Notes: generated by a model not told the origin, from the sequence alone. Counted from the first letter of the stretch, positions 47,367 to 59,147 are shown. The stretch is 64,000 nucleotides of DNA from Thermothelomyces thermophilus ATCC 42464 (GCF_000226095.1 NC_016473.1:3782001-3846000); one strand, 5' to 3'. Translations and numbers: made by a program.

Positions 47367-49409
47367 CAAGAGGTGGAATCAAGCAGTTTGAGTCTGATTG
47401 CTCTACTCTACACTACACTCGGATTATTCTGGTCTTTTTGCGAAGCCTAGGAGTTCGGAATGCTCCAGAAAAGTCCAGACCCGAACCCCGCCAACGAGGC
47501 TGAAACGAGGCTGGCCCTTGCCAAACTGCCCCGCAGTTGCCCCTCTGACAGGCGGTCAACAGCCTAACAGACCGCACAGCAACATAGCAACCAGGTTGCC
47601 GGCCCTGGTGGCAACTGATGTGTACACTATTTTTCCTAATTCGCCTCTTTCATATCTGGAGTAATTCGGATCAAATTAAGAACGGTAAAGATTCTTCTCG
47701 GAGACATCTGTGATAGATTTTGCCAGCAGTCGACTCGATTTGGTGTTCGTTGGCGGCAACAACGGGCGGGGCATGTTTAACCACTGCGACTCGCTGTCAG
47801 TGGAGGTGCGTCCCCACGCTGCCTGCAAACTCGCAAAAGCTTTGGGTACTATGTAGGCACACATCTATCTGCCTTGCCACCTCAACGACTTCGTTGCCCT
47901 GTATATTCCTTCCCTTTTTGGCCCTTCCCCTCTCCATCTTCAGACTCAAGCCAGCCTTGATAAACGCTCTCAAGAGCCATGCTGTGTCTGTCTCCAGGCT
48001 TGACGTCTTTGGCTACCCGGCGTACTCAGTACGGCACTTACTTGCCGCCTCAGCCTATCCCATGGTGTCTAGACAGCGAGCCGCTAGATCAGAGCAAGTG
48101 GGAGTTGAAGCAAAATAATGGTAAATGGTAACCCAATCAGCTGGTAGATCGCCAACTGTTATCTATTTGCTTTTCGCAATGGCAGCCCAACCACCATCCC
48201 CCACATTGTCCGGTGCATTGGACGTCTTTAACCTGGAAAGCCTGGCTTGGAGCCGAACACCAATGCGTACCTAATATAGCACATAGAAGTCACAGTACAC
48301 GCATGCTGAATGTACACACACCAACGACAAGACAACCAGTGTCACCACCTACACTACAGGAGTGCGGGTGACTTGCTGCTTTTGTCAATTTTGAACCCCT
48401 CCTGCGCATCGTGGGGCTACTCTTGTCGTTGGGCATAGCACGAGTGCCGAACCAAAGTAAACGTGTAGTGTAGTGTGCCGAATAGTGAATGGACAATAAC
48501 TTCTACCGTTGATCGACGCCCCCACACGGCTGCTTATTACGATAGCTAAGGAGGGTAAACTAAACATTTTGGCGCTCCCAGCCGTTTCCTGCTGCCCTTG
48601 CAGTCGAGTCTCCGAACCCACGCTGGATGGATGCTGCTGGGCTTGCTGTGTCGTGCTTGATCGTCTCGGATTGCAATCATTGTCCGACAGATGTAAGCCA
48701 TCAAATCGTGTCTTTCAATCCGGCAAGCACTCCCCGTCCTCTTTTATATGTTCGCCCGCATTTTACGTTGTTCAGTTAGTATCAGAGTTGGTTTGTCAAT
48801 TCCTTAGGATAAGGGGTAAAAATGGAAATCAAACGCCACAGCATGAACGATGAAAGAGGGTAGAAAAGGCCAAAATGGAAGGAGATGCCACAGGTATGCA
48901 AACAGAAGAAGGATGATTGAAGCTCAATTACATTACTCCTCGAAGAACACCTGTCCTAGATAGAGCATGGAGTAGTTACATCAATTCCATGTCTCGAAAC
49001 TTGGAGCGGACATGCAGAATCTGACGCAACCCCACCGCAACAAAACCAAGGCGACATTGTGCCGATCCCGACCTGTCGGTGAGTTCGTATAACTTTTCTT
49101 GGAACCGAACACGCATGCAGCCGGAACGTGTAGTTGGCATCATCTGAGGACAGTGTGATGTTCCCGAGGCGGCAGTTCTCCATGTCCGTTAGCTGAAAGA
49201 AGAGCAGGCGTGGTCGATCGCACCCACTTTCCCGATTGCGTCACGACCCGATGAGAGCTCCCAACCCCACCTTAAGTTTGTGCCCGCGGCTCTCTTCTTT
49301 TTCCTCTTCTTCCTCCTCCAACAACCGGCCACTTTAAACTCCAAGCAAGCAAGCAATCAATCAATTGACACCGAATTCGACTCATCTCTCCAAAAAAAAA
49401 TCAGCGACA

Positions 49410-49864
49410 ATGCCCGTTCCTCAGCTCGACGGTCTTCAAATCGAGGTCCTGAAAGAGGGCTCGGGTGAGCAGGAGACTGCCCGCGGTAAGATTTACAATT
49501 TTACCCCGCCTCTAGCGCGGCCCCTCCTGCAAGCTCGGAGGAGAGCACAGGCGCAAGCACCAGCGTTGACACGGAGCCCTAACGTTTTCCTCCAGGCAAC
49601 ACCATCGATGTGCACTACACAGGCACACTCACGGACGGCAAGAAGTTTGACTCGAGCCGCGACCGTGGTGAACCGTTGCGCTTCACCGTTGGCCAGGGTC
49701 AGGTCATCAAGGGCTGGGACGAGGGTCTGCTAGGAATGAAGGTTGGTGAGCAGCGCAAGCTGACCATTGCTCCTGAGCTTGCCTACGGCAGCCGCGGTGT
49801 CGGCGGTGTCATTCCGCCCAACGCTACTCTCATCTTTGAGACGGAGCTTGTGAAGATCAACTGA
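49410..49864 (+). CDS. FPR1: FKBP12-type peptidyl-prolyl cis-trans isomerase
   Basis: Small cytosolic prolyl isomerase, the receptor for FK506 and rapamycin. Exon 1 is 49410-49485 and exon 2 is 49596-49864, giving 114 aa, close to the usual 107-114. The 110-nt intron (GTAAGA donor, CTCCAG acceptor) falls before the conserved [21 protein letters not shown]. Drug- and substrate-pocket residues are all present: Tyr and Asp of that strand, [16 protein letters not shown] (Val, Ile, Trp) and the Tyr in PELAYGSRG; the end is [14 protein letters not shown]. There is no targeting signal. The gene is adjacent to and divergent from hsp90. Confidence 0.97.
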
Positions 49865-50168
49865 GCTACTCCAAGCCAGTCGGCGGCGGATAGAAAGCGT
49901 TGATACCATGATGACGGACGGGTCCTCTGGGCTCGGGTTCTGTTTCAGGGCATTGAAGCCTAGGCAATAAGGCTCCTACAGGGCCCCTTGAGATATTCCA
50001 ATCAAGTCGAGACGGTCCCCTAGGGGCAGTCTCCCACCACCGTTGTTTTGTCTACTCGTACTGTACATGCTAGTGACTTGGTGCGATGTCCCAACTAACC
50101 GCCGCCGCCAAGCCGAGGAAAATTACAGCGGACAAGTACATACATATACATATCTTACACCACTCCGT
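49865..50168. other. Convergent 3' region, FKBP12 and flavin-reductase genes
   Basis: 304 bp with TACATACATATACATATC-type AT-rich sequence at 50138-50155; probably both 3' UTRs. No gene. Confidence 0.5.
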
Positions 50169-51254
50169 CTATAAACTCCCCTCTCTGTTCTTCCCCGGCA
50201 TAATGCAAGCCCCGAGCTGTCGGAACCGTCTGTCGGCATACAACAGCCCAAACCTCTCGTGCTTTTCCCTCTTTGCCCCGGTTCCCTCCACAATCTCCAG
50301 CACTTCCCCGATCACGATAACGTGATCTTTGACCCTCACCAGCCCCCTCGAGGGCTCATCATCCAAAAGCTTGCACCTCAGAACATACAGAACCCCGTCC
50401 CCTTGCAGGACCGGCGGCTCCCTTTTGTGATGATCATCACCGTTCCCATCGCCCCCGTCGGCTCCGCCGACCCCTCCCCAATGGACCCGGACGTCGCCTT
50501 CCTCGACGAGCCTGTCGAAAACCTCTCTCCCATGCGCGTTGCCGCCGGCGAACCAATCCGCCACGCGCGCGCCCGCCGCGTCGTCGGCCAGCACGTGGAT
50601 GTTGAAGCGGCGGCTGGCGGCCACCGCGTCGTGCGTGCGGCTCGGCACTGCGATGTTGAAGCTGACCAGGGGCGTGGGACTCAGCGCCAGAGACGTGAAG
50701 GAGGACATGGTCATGGCGCGGGGAACCGGCGCGTCCCCGCGCTCCCGTCCGGCGGCACGCTCGGGGCGTGGATGCGTGGCGGTGCAGACCACGACCGGGT
50801 GCGTGAGGAGGCGCATGACGGCCCGGAGCTGTTCGGAGAGGGGGAGGTCGGGGGAGGAGGAGGAGGAGGAGGAGGAGGAGTGTGGGTGGATCGTGGGAGG
50901 CCGGGGGTCGGTGAGATGGAAGGTTCGGGGGTGGTGGCGCTGCTCATGTCGGGATGACTTGGAGACCGTGGTGTGGAAGGCTCGAGGACGAATTGGAACA
51001 GAGGGTTCTGAAGGGAAGGCTTGTCAGTCAGTTAGTAGCTATTACGCGGGGGGGGGAGGGGGATGGAAGGTTCCCGGCGTACGTCGAAAGCCACATGTTC
51101 TCCCAGAGGCTAAGGGCGACGGCGCGGCGACCACGGACCGAGTCGGCCGCACCGAGCAGGTCCAGGCCAAGGAACCATGGTTGCACCGCTGAACAGGACG
51201 GACCAGGGAAATTCGCTCGGTGGTCAAGCCCACGAGAACGCGGGGGCTGCTCAT
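50169..51254 (-). CDS. Flavin-reductase-like (FMN-binding split barrel) protein, probably mitochondrial
   Basis: Exon 1 is 51254-51083 and exon 2 is 51007-50169, giving 336 aa. The 75-nt intron has a GTACGC donor, CTAACTGAC branch region and TTCAG acceptor. The N-terminal 90 residues are basic and Ser/Thr rich, with a presequence-like run PRAFHTTVSKSSRHEQR. A nine-Ser tract from a TCC repeat comes next. The split-barrel domain starts at SEQLRAVMRLLTHPVVVCTA, continues with RAMTMSSFTSLALSPTPLVSFNIA and SRRFNIHVLADDAAG, and includes a Gly/Asp-rich loop. These match the Flavin_Reduct fold, whose members bind FMN and reduce flavin or aid an oxygenase. The reaction is unknown here. It is head to head with the bL31m gene (549 bp). 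Confidence 0.85.
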
Positions 51255-51803
51255 CTCAGCCCCATGAATTCCAGTGGCTTTTTGCAATTGAGGCCACTTG
51301 GGAGAATCGGTCGCCGTGCTGTTCTCTTGGACCTGGGCTCAGCCTGGAATTGGATTGGCCATGGCCATTCTGGGGGTCCGAAATTTCGGGCCATAGCCGG
51401 GGGGAAGGGGGAAGTTTGCGGGCGATAAGCGATACAGATAACAACCCTGATTCCTGACCGTGCGATACGGAGGAACCAACGCTTTTGCGCGCTCGGCCAT
51501 TTCGCTATCCCGTACCTATCGAAAATTCAACCCGCAACTCCTGCCACGGCGCCGAACGCGTGCAGCCGTCGAAACGAAGCACCGGCCGAAAGTACATACA
51601 TACCACCCCCGACGCCGCGAACAAGGGAGAGCGCAGAACAGCCAATTCGCGCTGACGAGCTCCCTCCGACTATTTCCCCGACCTCCCGTGTCTCGATTGA
51701 GCACACGAGCATAATTTCCATAATTTCCATCCCCCCCCAGCAGCGCAGCCCCGGCCGAACGCTACCGATACCCTTCCCTCTTTCGTCTTCCCGCTTTCCA
51801 ACG
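51255..51803. promoter_or_regulatory. Bidirectional promoter region, flavin-reductase-like and bL31m genes
   Basis: 549 bp between divergent start codons, both products probably mitochondrial. It contains CCAAT-type ATTGG (51354-51358) and an AT/C-rich leader before bL31m. Short open frames only. Confidence 0.45.
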
Positions 51804-52541
51804 ATGGGGAAGCTCCCCTCCACCATCCTCCGCCGGCCGTCGCTGGCCGGCCCCGTCTCGCAACACACGGTCACCCAATCATTATCATCACCACAGGCGG
51901 CGGCGGCGGCGGCGGCGGCGGCCAACCAGGTCCGGCACGCGACTTTCGTTCCCCGGCCGCGGCGGCCCTACCAGTTCACGCAGCTCGTCCAGCTGAGCGA
52001 CGGCTCGACCTTCACGATGCGCACCACCTCCCCGCTGGCGCTGTACAAGTCGGCCAAGGACAGCCGCAACCACATCTTGTGGCAGCCGACCGAGAAGACG
52101 CTGCGCAACGTCGAGGTGGACGAGGCCGGCAAGCTGGCCGCCTTCCGGGAGCGCTACGGCACCTCGTGGGATCTGGAGGCCCCTCCATCTGCTGCTCCTG
52201 CTGCTGCTGCTGCCGCCGCCGAAGCTCCCGCTGGTGGGAAGCAGGAGGGTGCCCGAGCAGGCTCTGCTGCTGATGTTTCCTCCTCCTCCTCCTCCTCCTC
52301 CTCCTCCTCCACCAAGGAGGCAGGGAAGCCGGCTGGGGAGGACAAGGGCGACGGGAAGAAGGCCGAGGGCAAGGCAGCTGAGCAGGTCCAGGCGTCGACA
52401 CAACAAGCAGCGCCGGCGGAGGATGCGTTTGACTCGCTCGTCGACCTCATCAGCGCGTACGCTACAGAGGACAAGAACATCAAGGGCGGATTGAGCGCCA
52501 AGGACCAGGCGAGGAAGGATAGGAGCGGCAAGAAGAAATAA
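51804..52541 (+). CDS. Mitochondrial large ribosomal subunit protein bL31m (Mrpl36)
   Basis: Single exon, 245 aa. The N-terminal 40 residues hold a presequence and an alanine run from a GCG repeat. The L31-like core spans about residues 43-120: RHATFVPRPRRPYQFTQLVQ, LSDGSTFTMRTTSPLALYKS, KDSRNHILWQP, then DEAGKLAAFRERYG. That is the fungal Mrpl36/bL31m pattern. The C-terminal half is low-complexity Ala/Ser/Gly/Lys, including poly-Ala (GCT repeat, 52191-52214) and poly-Ser (TCC repeat, 52277-52311), and ends in a basic tail SGKKK. Bacterial L31 is about 70 aa, so this is a core with long extensions, usual for mitoribosomes. Confidence 0.92.
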   Translation: MGKLPSTILRRPSLAGPVSQHTVTQSLSSPQAAAAAAAAANQVRHATFVPRPRRPYQFTQLVQLSDGSTFTMRTTSPLALYKSAKDSRNHILWQPTEKTLRNVEVDEAGKLAAFRERYGTSWDLEAPPSAAPAAAAAAAEAPAGGKQEGARAGSAADVSSSSSSSSSSSTKEAGKPAGEDKGDGKKAEGKAAEQVQASTQQAAPAEDAFDSLVDLISAYATEDKNIKGGLSAKDQARKDRSGKKK

Positions 52542-52855
52542 AGGGCGGAGGAGAGTCGGGGACGAGGGAGGTTGCGTGGAAGTAGTGTATTCTTTGTAAC
52601 ATAGAAGACCCCATTGTTTTCTTTTATGGCATTCGAAGGAAGCCGAACAGCCTGTCTGATAGACGGTCCGTGTCGATAACCGCGAAGAGCTCACCGCGGC
52701 ATGTGTGGGATACGGCTATGTATAATACAATGACGAGAACGCAATGCGGTTAGCTAACCATATCTGTGTGGCTGAATCCGGTGCCGTCGTCCTTCGGACG
52801 CTCGGCCGGCATGCGCCCAACCTGAGCGTCCGTCCCGTCGCCCCACAAAAAACTT
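52542..52855. other. Convergent 3' region, bL31m and VPS5 genes
   Basis: 314 bp between stop codons with no gene; T-rich at 52590-52625. Confidence 0.5.
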
Positions 52856-54887
52856 CTAGTCCGAATCCTCGTGGATTCTCGCCCGGGCGCGATCCACCGC
52901 TGTGTCGCCCGCCGGCTTGTTCGTCTGAATGGGGGCCGGCCGGTAAAAGACAGACTCGTCGTCCTCGGCGTCCAGCTGCATCAGGAACGTCTCCCATTTC
53001 TCGATCAGCTAGACAACGTTAGCGCGGAGAGTCATCACGCCCAACCAACTTCAGGGGACGACCAACCTCTTTCTGCGCCTCCACTGCGCTCTCCAAGAAG
53101 GTCTCGACCCCGGACTTGAAGTCCTCCACCTTCTCCCGCTCGAACCGGTCCAGCTCGGAGCGCATCAGCCGGCCCATGTCTTCGAACAGCAGGCGCGCCT
53201 GGTGCACCTTGCGCTCGGCGTCGGCCACCTCGGCATTGACCTGGTTAAGGCGGTCCTGCTGGCTCTTGCCCTGGCGCAGCAGCTTATCCTGGGCCGCCTT
53301 CCGCTTGGCGAGCTCCGATTCGGCCGCGTGCCAGCTGTGGAAGGCCTTTTGGCGCTGCGAGAAGGCCTGCTTGACGCTGCCAATCAGGCGGATGTACTCC
53401 TCGATGATGATGCCAAAGGTGAGCACGTCTTGCTGCGCCTGGCGGTCGTAGACGTCCCGGATGGTGAGCTGCAGCTCGGAGAGGGCGTCGAGCGGTCCAG
53501 AGAGGGTGGGCGACAACTCCACCGTGGACAAGGCGTGAAGGGAGGCGGAGAAGTCGGCCGCTGCCTCGGCCATGGCCTTGCGCTGGGCAACCATGCTGTC
53601 CATGGCTTTGAGCAGCGCTTTGAGCTGGTTCTCGAGCGCGTCAAGGTAGACCCTGCGGTCATGGAACCACTGCTACCGCGTCAGCGCTCCATCTTGTGCC
53701 GTAGTCTTTTGAATTTTTTTTTTTTAAAAGAAATATCGAAGAAGACTCACATCATCCTGCTCGACAAACTTGTTCCCACCGCCCACGCCGAACCCGAGGG
53801 AACCGAGGACGCTCTTGCTCTCCCCGAGAGCCGGCTCCTTGCGTTCCTTGTGCTTCACATCGACATTGAACGCCTCGCTCTCCAGAAACAGCTTCAGATC
53901 GCCGTCCAGCTGCAGCGTCGGGTGCGCGGCGATCTTGTTGAGCATCTTCTCGAGCGCCGCCCGCCGCGACTCGACAAAGTTACTCTCGAACCGGCCCACG
54001 GCCTGCTTCTCGGGCGGCGGCGGCACCACCACGCCGGGGTTGTTCGCGTGGAGCGTGTTGTACAGCCACAAAAAGTCTCGGTACCGCCTCTTGACCTCGA
54101 ATTCGCTCTGCTTATACGCTTTGGAAGTCGTCTGATATCCTCCACCCCATCAGCATCACATTCCATACTCCATGGGCAGCGAAACAAAGTGGGAGAAGAA
54201 GTAGAAACGTACCTTTGTCCTAACCGAATACACAATGTGACTGCTCGTCAAGTCTCCCACCTTGTGCGGATCGCCCACCGTGATATGGAAGGTCGGCCGC
54301 GCCGCCTGCTCGATGCTGACGCTGGGGTGCGTCGTGGACCGGACCGGGCTCGGCAGGGCGGCCTGCACCGGCGGCGGCTGCCTCCCTCCCACTCCGGCGG
54401 CCCGCCCATTCGCCTCGTTGTCGTTACCGTCGACGTCGTCGTCATCGTCGTCGATCCGATGTGGATCCGGATACTGCTTCAGCTTCCCGCCGGCCGAACC
54501 CGGGGTCGGGGGCATGGTGGTGCGGAGGGGGAGGGTGTTTTCCTTGAGCGGCGGCACGGGGGGTCCGCCTTCCTGGCCGAGCGGCGGGGGGCGGATGGCA
54601 TCGCCGCTGGGTGGGGAGGTGCTAGCGCTCGCAGAGCCGAGCGGGCCGAGAGGGTCGTCCTCGACTGCTTCCAGGCGGGTGGGCTGCGCGACGAGGCGCC
54701 GCGGGGTGGCACGCGAGGGGCGGGTGGTGGAGGTGGAGGAGGATGATGTCGCACCGCTGGCAGCGGCGGTCGCCGAGGAGTTAGAGGCGGTCGAAGCGGC
54801 AGCGGTGGTGCTGTCGTCGGCGCTCTGCTGAGTCGAGGTGCCCAGCGGGTCCGACGCGCCGGCCGAGTCGGCCCAGGGGTCTTCCAT
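52856..54887 (-). CDS. VPS5: Sorting nexin Vps5 (retromer SNX-BAR subunit)
   Basis: Binds endosomal PI3P and bends membrane for retromer-dependent recycling of cargo from endosome to Golgi. Exons on the minus strand: 54887-54213, 54131-53751, 53669-53067 and 53008-52856, giving 603 aa; all introns are phase 0. The N-terminal 190 residues are acidic, Ser/Thr/Pro rich and disordered, starting MEDPWADS. The PX domain (about 195-320) includes RPTFHITVGDPHKVGD, the PI3P-binding Arg in KRRYRDFLWLY, and GRFESNFVESRRAALEKML. The BAR coiled coil runs from WFHDRRVYLDALENQLKALL to EKWETFLMQLDAE. The donor of intron 3 is an unusual GTTGGT, but frame and conservation support it. It lies in tandem with TAF5. 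Confidence 0.94.
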
Positions 54888-55598
54888 TGCGAGAGTAGGG
54901 TGACAGGTTCTGAATTTCCTCTTCAATTGCGATGTCAGTCAGGGACGCGATGCAAACGGCAGCGTATTTCGTGCGAAGCGGGGAAAGTTGGTGGCGTGTG
55001 AAGGGTAGCAGCTTCTCTAGCCGAGTACGTTAGTATACTTAACGTTGAGCATGGAAGAGTACTGCGTGCGTTAGTTACGTATGTACTGTACGGATTACAT
55101 ACATACCAATTGGCACAGGCTTAGGCCGAGCGTTTCTTGGCAGCCGATCGGTGTGGGGTTACTTCCTTTATTTACCGAGTATCTGTATCTACTCTATGTG
55201 CATACCTGGTACCTATCTTATACAGACACTTTCGTGCGCTTCTCGGGCAGTTGAGTGCTTCCAAGGCTGCTCCTCATCGAACATTCCATTCGTCGTTCTC
55301 GCCGTGGAATCATCTCCGAATCAATATGTGGAATGAAAACTGCCATCACTGATCAATTGCCTGAATTTTTCCCACGACTGAATCAACGCAGTGACCATGG
55401 ATATCTAATCCCTTGCACCTTACTGTACCTATAGGTATGTTCCCAAGAACTCCGGGCTCCATTTCACAGCCTCCCCGGTCAAAAAAAAAAAAAAAATAAA
55501 ATAAAATAAAAACCAAGCCAACCTCTCCGATCCTTGAATGCCCGCTCGCAGCCTTGTTCCAATTTGCGGGCAACCGTAGCTGCCTATTCCTCGTCGTC
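54888..55598. promoter_or_regulatory. VPS5 upstream / TAF5 3' region
   Basis: 711 bp between two minus-strand genes. It contains GTATGTACTGTACGGATTACATACATACC (55080-55108, part palindromic) and an A/AAAT run at 55482-55512. No gene is supported. Confidence 0.45.
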
Positions 55599-58587
55599 CT
55601 ACCGTTCGGGGTCATAGCAGCCACCAGCCACAATTAGGTTCATGCGTGTGAACTGCACCTTCATGACCGGCGTCTTCTTGGTCGCAAAAGCACTGATCTG
55701 GTCCGGTGTTATTTGAACCTCCTTGCCTTTCTTCTTACCACCTCCCCCGCCGCCTCCGCCAGTGCCAACTCCTCCCCCGGATGTGCTCGCGCTGGCCGCA
55801 GGTGCTGCCTGGCCGCCCACCGTGATGCTGCGGCCATCCGAGGAACCGCCGACAGCGATGGTGTCGCCCGTCACCGTCCCGTCCGCCTGAGCGGCCGGCT
55901 GGCTTGTTCCACCCGTGAGAGGATTGGCCTTGTTGGGGTCCGCGGGCAGCTCGACGTCCCAGACGCGGACAGTACCATCTAGGCCGCCTGACACAAGGAC
56001 GTTCGACTCGGCGCTGAAGCTGAGTGACGGGATCCCTCCCTTGCCGTGGCCGCGGCATTGTTTGATGCGCGTGCCCTTGTCGATGTCCCAGAGCATGATG
56101 TTCCCTCCAGCATCGGCGCTGGCTAATATCGTACCATTGTGGGCGCACTGAAGGGCGCTTATGTAGTGGGTGTGGCCGGTGAACACACGCACGCAATTGC
56201 CGGTGGTGACGGACCACATGCGAATCGTCTTGTCCATCTCGTCCGAGGCGGAGAACACATAGGTGCCGTTGGGATGCCACGCCAGCGCCGAAATGCTGGT
56301 GTCGTGGCCGACCATGAGGCGCTGCGCCGACGCGTGGTCCTGGGAGAAGACGCGGACGGTCTTGTCCCATCCAGCCGTGGCGAAGTAGTGGCCGTGGGGG
56401 CTCCACAGAACGCGGAATACCGGACCGAGGTGCGACTTGTAGATGCATAGGCATGCCCACACTTCCAGAGACCAGAGGCGGACTTGGCCGTCCGCCGAAC
56501 ATGAGAGGAGCAGCTTGGTGCTCGTATCCGGCTTCTTCTCGTCGTTTTCACCGTAAATGTTCCGCTTGAGGTTCGCGATGGAATCCGAGAACGACACCCC
56601 GTAGACAGGCCCGGAGTGCCCAATGAGTTTGCGGTTGTTGACCTTGAGGTCTTTCTCGTTCTCGAGGCTGCTCGGCAGCGGCTTGCCGTCCAGAGACCAC
56701 ACGCGGATGTATGAGTCCATCGTGCCGACAGCCACGAGCTGGTGGTCGTTGGAGAAGTCCATGCAAGAAACGCTAGGGAGACCATTAGCACAAAAACAAA
56801 TCATCTGCCAGAGGGACGGACGCGGCAGACTGCGACATACCTCCCCAAAGTGTTGTGGAAAGTAAACATGCATGCCGAGACTGGGATGCCAATGCCACCC
56901 GTGCGACCCTCAATCCGGAACCGGTCGCGGTTCTCGCGCACCTTCTGCATCTCCATCACCACATCCCTAGCACGCGAGGGAGGAAGGGGCAGGTCCGCTC
57001 GAGAAGGCGCGTCTGCGCTCTCCTCGCGCTTGATGCGCTTGTCGAATTCTTCGACCAGCGTAGGTCGGCCGTCGGCCGGTGGATGCCGCTGGTCTTCTTC
57101 TTCGAGCTCGGCCCGGACATCGTCCCTCAACTCGGGCTCCAACGGCATCGGGCCGAGCTTGAGCTTGGCACTGGTGTCCAGGACATCACGGTTGGAGACA
57201 CCGGTGAAGACGCCTGGAATGCCCTCCTGAGCGTCGACCTCGTCGAGGTCAAGGTTCTGGGCACGGCGGTAGATGGCTTCGAAACTGTATGGTTCGATTG
57301 GCCCGCGGGCGCTCGTTTCAACACTGCAGTGGGTTTGGAGAATGTAAGTGATCGTCGCTCCGCCCTCGTCCGCCTCGCGTTCTAGAAAGTGGAAGAGGTT
57401 GCCGGAGAGCGACTGATTCAGCGGAATGCGGTACTTGTTCTCGCGGTAGAGCCTGGTCGTCTCGTTTTCGTTGACGTGCTGAGGCAGCGTGACCGTAGCC
57501 AGGAGCGCTAAGGTCTCGTGGTGTACGGCTTCAAACTGCGGCCGTAGGGTTTCCAGCAGGTGTTGCGCTTCATCAGTGTAACCTTGGGCGACAAGTTCCA
57601 GGTAGGAGTAGATGAAGACGGGCCAGAGAAGCTTCCTGAGCTCAAACTGGAGGGGGAATTAGTGGTGTGCCAGGCAGCTAACGGGGAGAGAGGAGCAGAC
57701 CTTGTAAATCTCAAGATTGTTCTCAATCCAATTCCTCAACAACACAAAGGCTTTAAGGTATCTCTTCGGGCCCGGGTCCTCGCTTCGCTGCGCAGGCCTC
57801 CCATCGGGGCCGAGATAGGCCGTCTCTTGACGGAAAACAGCCTCGGTTTTGGTAAAACCTTTCTTCTTCAGGTAGTCGGTGACCTGGAGGGCAATCTGTG
57901 AGCCATAGTCCACAATGGCGTTGTGCGGCAGCTGAGTAGGAGCGAGCGGCAGAGGCCGCGGCTTGGGAGGGGCCATGACGAAAGCTGGCCGATGTTGGCG
58001 GAAGTGATGCTGCAAGGGAATGAAGAGGGGTTGACGTTGGGATAGGCAAAATCCGAATCTGACCGCAGCCCTGCCGGGTCAAGACTTTGCCTGCAAATGG
58101 CACACCATATTTCGAGTTAAGGAAACAATGGGCGAAGTCAAGCTTGAATGGCACCACCGCCCCGGCCCGGTTCCCAGAAGCGGACCAGCCCAACAAAGGA
58201 TATGGCAGTTGCTACCTAAGATAGGTACTCGGGATGCGGTCCCACAATATCCGGAACTCTTGACACGTAAATGGCAATCGCATCACTTGATGAGATGGGG
58301 TTCTGTGTGGTACTGTCCAAGTTCGATTGGCGGCCGCGGCCTCGAAGGCCCTTAAGGGCTGCCACGACAGTTCCCGAGCAATGGATGGGAGGGGCGCAAA
58401 GCAGACATCATAACGGGCGACAGGGGCTTACAATCTGGTTGAGGTTTTGAGCTGATGGCGGATTGCCAGAGCTCGTCGTTGCTGCTGCGGCACCACTGCT
58501 ACCAGGGCCTCCCGCAGCCTGAGGCTGGCCGCTGTAAGGCCCTCCAGCTGACCCCGGCATGCCCCCCTGGGGCACTTGATTCGACAT
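55599..58587 (-). CDS. TAF5: TFIID subunit TAF5 (WD40 repeat)
   Basis: Scaffold subunit of TFIID; in yeast the same protein is also in SAGA. Preferred exons on the minus strand: 58587-58432, 57883-57701, 57646-56841 and 56772-55599, giving 772 aa. The exon 1/2 joint rebuilds the LisH helix start, NLNQI plus [15 protein letters not shown]. The TAF5 N-terminal domain follows, with [15 protein letters not shown] and [19 protein letters not shown]. An acidic linker leads to about six WD40 repeats (390-690), including [53 protein letters not shown] and [13 protein letters not shown]. The last WD repeat is split by a Gly/Ser/Ala-rich insertion, and the protein ends GGCYDPER. An alternative acceptor at 58010 would add 42 residues in frame. 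It shares its promoter region with MED11. Confidence 0.93.
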
Positions 58588-59147
58588 CTCGGCCGGTGAG
58601 TTGGTGTGTTACTATTAGTCGAGGAAGAAAAAATCACGGCAGCGAAGGCTCGTTATCGGTTCAACGCCTCGATTCTCGCGGGATGTGCAGGAGCAACCAA
58701 CGATGCTGGGGCGCGTCTCCCCGCAGGTCCTGCTCCCATGAGCCCGATGACACGCGCTATACTAGGATTGATGGGCTTCCACGTAAGGATCAGGAAAAGA
58801 GAATGCTGAAAAGACCTTGAAGGAGCCGGCCTCCTTTCCCGAGGACAGTGGACTTGTAGGGATCGGTTGAGGCTGATTTGATGAGTGAGTGAAACATTGA
58901 GAGAGCCTGCGCGCCGTGACCGTAAAACGGAGACCTCCGAGGCGACCAGGTTCTTACATGCAGAGTGGCCTGTGCGTCCCGCCCGGGCCCCACGTTCAAG
59001 TCGCCAGCGAACCTTGCAGCGTTGATTTGATGTGGGGGAGGGGAGCTTGGGGCTTTGGCTTGGCCAAGTGACCCAGACGGTTACCACACTACCATCTGCG
59101 GCCGTCTCGAACACTATCGCAGAATCCCGTCAATTCTCCAACTCACC
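58588..59147. promoter_or_regulatory. Bidirectional promoter region, TAF5 and MED11
   Basis: 560 bp between the two divergent start codons. The open frame at 58653-59114 (minus) has no family features. No canonical TATA box was recognised. Confidence 0.5.

Larger units (their letters stand above)
46954..49409. promoter_or_regulatory. Divergent intergenic region between hsp90 and FKBP12 genes
   Basis: 2.5 kb. The hsp90-proximal part holds the heat-shock elements and an inverted CCAAT (ATTGG) near 47219. The FKBP-proximal 150 bp are C/T-rich and run into an A-rich leader directly before the start codon. No gene is supported in the middle. Confidence 0.45.

Noticed and set aside
50259-50957. 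232-codon open frame on the plus strand
   Set aside because: Antisense to the flavin-reductase-like gene, whose spliced product has clear family motifs.
53202-54746. 514-codon open frame on the plus strand
   Set aside because: Antisense of VPS5 exons; it crosses the VPS5 introns and has no motif.
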